DNA of 5,732 bases, taken from NCBI GenBank assembly GCA_900549885.1, contig URQA01000151.1:1-5732 (forward strand), given 5' to 3'. This DNA comes from an uncultured Eubacteriales bacterium. Lineage in GTDB: Bacteria; Bacillota; Clostridia; Oscillospirales; Oscillospiraceae. Made by a program: the position numbers and the translations under genes. Shown here in pieces: positions 5,401 through 5,732 of the stretch (position 1 is the first letter of the stretch; each line of letters begins with the position of its first letter). The notes under the pieces are model-generated. The model searched no databases. It was not told the DNA's origin and worked only from the letters and a program-made list of their open reading frames with translations.

Positions 5401-5732
5401 TCAGCCCCGCTCCAGATAGATCATCAGCGCGGTCAAATCGGCGGGGCTGACCCCAGAGATGCGGCTGGCCTGGCCCAGGTTCAGGGGCCTGATCTGGCTT
5501 AGTTTTTGCCGGGCCTCCAGCCGCAGACCCTGGATGGATTGGTAGTCCATATTCGGAGGCAGGGGGCGGCCTTCCAATTTTTTCATTTCCTCCACCTGGC
5601 GGTTCTGTCGGTCGATGTAGCCCTGGTACTTCACCGAGATCTCTACCTGTCGGGTGATTTCCCGGGAAAGGGCGGGCCGCTCCGCGTCGAAGGGGGCCAA
5701 ATCGTCGTAGCTCACCCGGGGCCGCCGCAGCA
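5401..5732 (-). CDS. mnmG: tRNA uridine-5-carboxymethylaminomethyl modification enzyme MnmG, C-terminal part
   Basis: MnmG (GidA) works with MnmE to install the (carboxymethyl)aminomethyl group at C5 of the wobble uridine of certain tRNAs, using FAD and NADH. Only about the last 110 residues are inside the window; the gene runs off the right edge, so the FAD and NADH domains are not visible. The visible part is the C-terminal helical domain, which contacts MnmE and tRNA. It contains LRRPRVSYDDLAPF at the edge, then ISVKYQGYIDRQNRQVEEMKKLE, a DYQSIQGLRLEARQKLSQIRP segment and the very conserved GQASRISGVSPADLTALMIYLE at the end. These match the family closely and the stop at 5401 gives a normal C-terminus. 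A GTG at 5715 is not the start, since the homologous reading continues upstream. In many Firmicutes rsmG follows mnmG; here an acetyltransferase does. Confidence 0.95.
   Translation of the reverse strand, partial: LRRPRVSYDDLAPFDAERPALSREITRQVEISVKYQGYIDRQNRQVEEMKKLEGRPLPPNMDYQSIQGLRLEARQKLSQIRPLNLGQASRISGVSPADLTALMIYLERG

Overview
The window looks like chromosomal DNA from a GC-rich Firmicute, probably a clostridial gut bacterium of the Oscillospiraceae / Flavonifractor type. This is inferred from strong AGGAGG-type ribosome binding sites, a consensus sigma-A promoter, strong intrinsic terminators, and the character of the MnmG, PrmA and FAD/Rieske proteins. No transposase, integrase, phage gene or CRISPR array is visible.

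Left part (1-800, minus strand). A DIP1984-family gene (225-674) has a good promoter about 100 bases upstream. Four bases after its stop codon begins a structured segment (about 221 to 49, minus strand) that I read as a candidate non-coding RNA. Its two ends pair in a long helix carrying GGCTGGT on one arm and TTGACC on the other, like the Ro-binding stem of Y RNAs. Its middle contains a tRNA-like T-arm (GGGTTCGAGTCCC) next to further short hairpins. It therefore resembles the bacterial YrlA class of tRNA-mimicking Y RNAs. This is the most interesting part of the window.

Middle (800-2770, plus strand). A tRNA-Arg(CCT) gene has a near-perfect promoter, an encoded CCA and a 15-bp perfect terminator. 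Two further terminator-like hairpins follow. Next is a FAD-dependent oxidoreductase fused to a very compact C-terminal Rieske [2Fe-2S] module. A bidirectional terminator separates it from the convergent genes to its right.

Right part (2770-5732, minus strand). Reading in the direction of transcription, the window starts with the C-terminus of mnmG (tRNA wobble-uridine modification), cut by the right edge. A GNAT acetyltransferase of the RimJ/RimL type comes next. After it comes a tight operon of three overlapping genes: an XRE-family regulator, a small membrane-anchored protein, and prmA (ribosomal protein L11 methyltransferase). The regulator and the membrane protein appear to share a homologous C-terminal domain. 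A pair of 12-bp dyad sites 21 bp apart sits just upstream of the regulator and is a candidate autoregulatory operator. Much of the window deals with tRNA, ribosome or RNA metabolism: tRNA-Arg, MnmG, PrmA, possibly the RimJ-like acetyltransferase, and the Y-RNA-like element.
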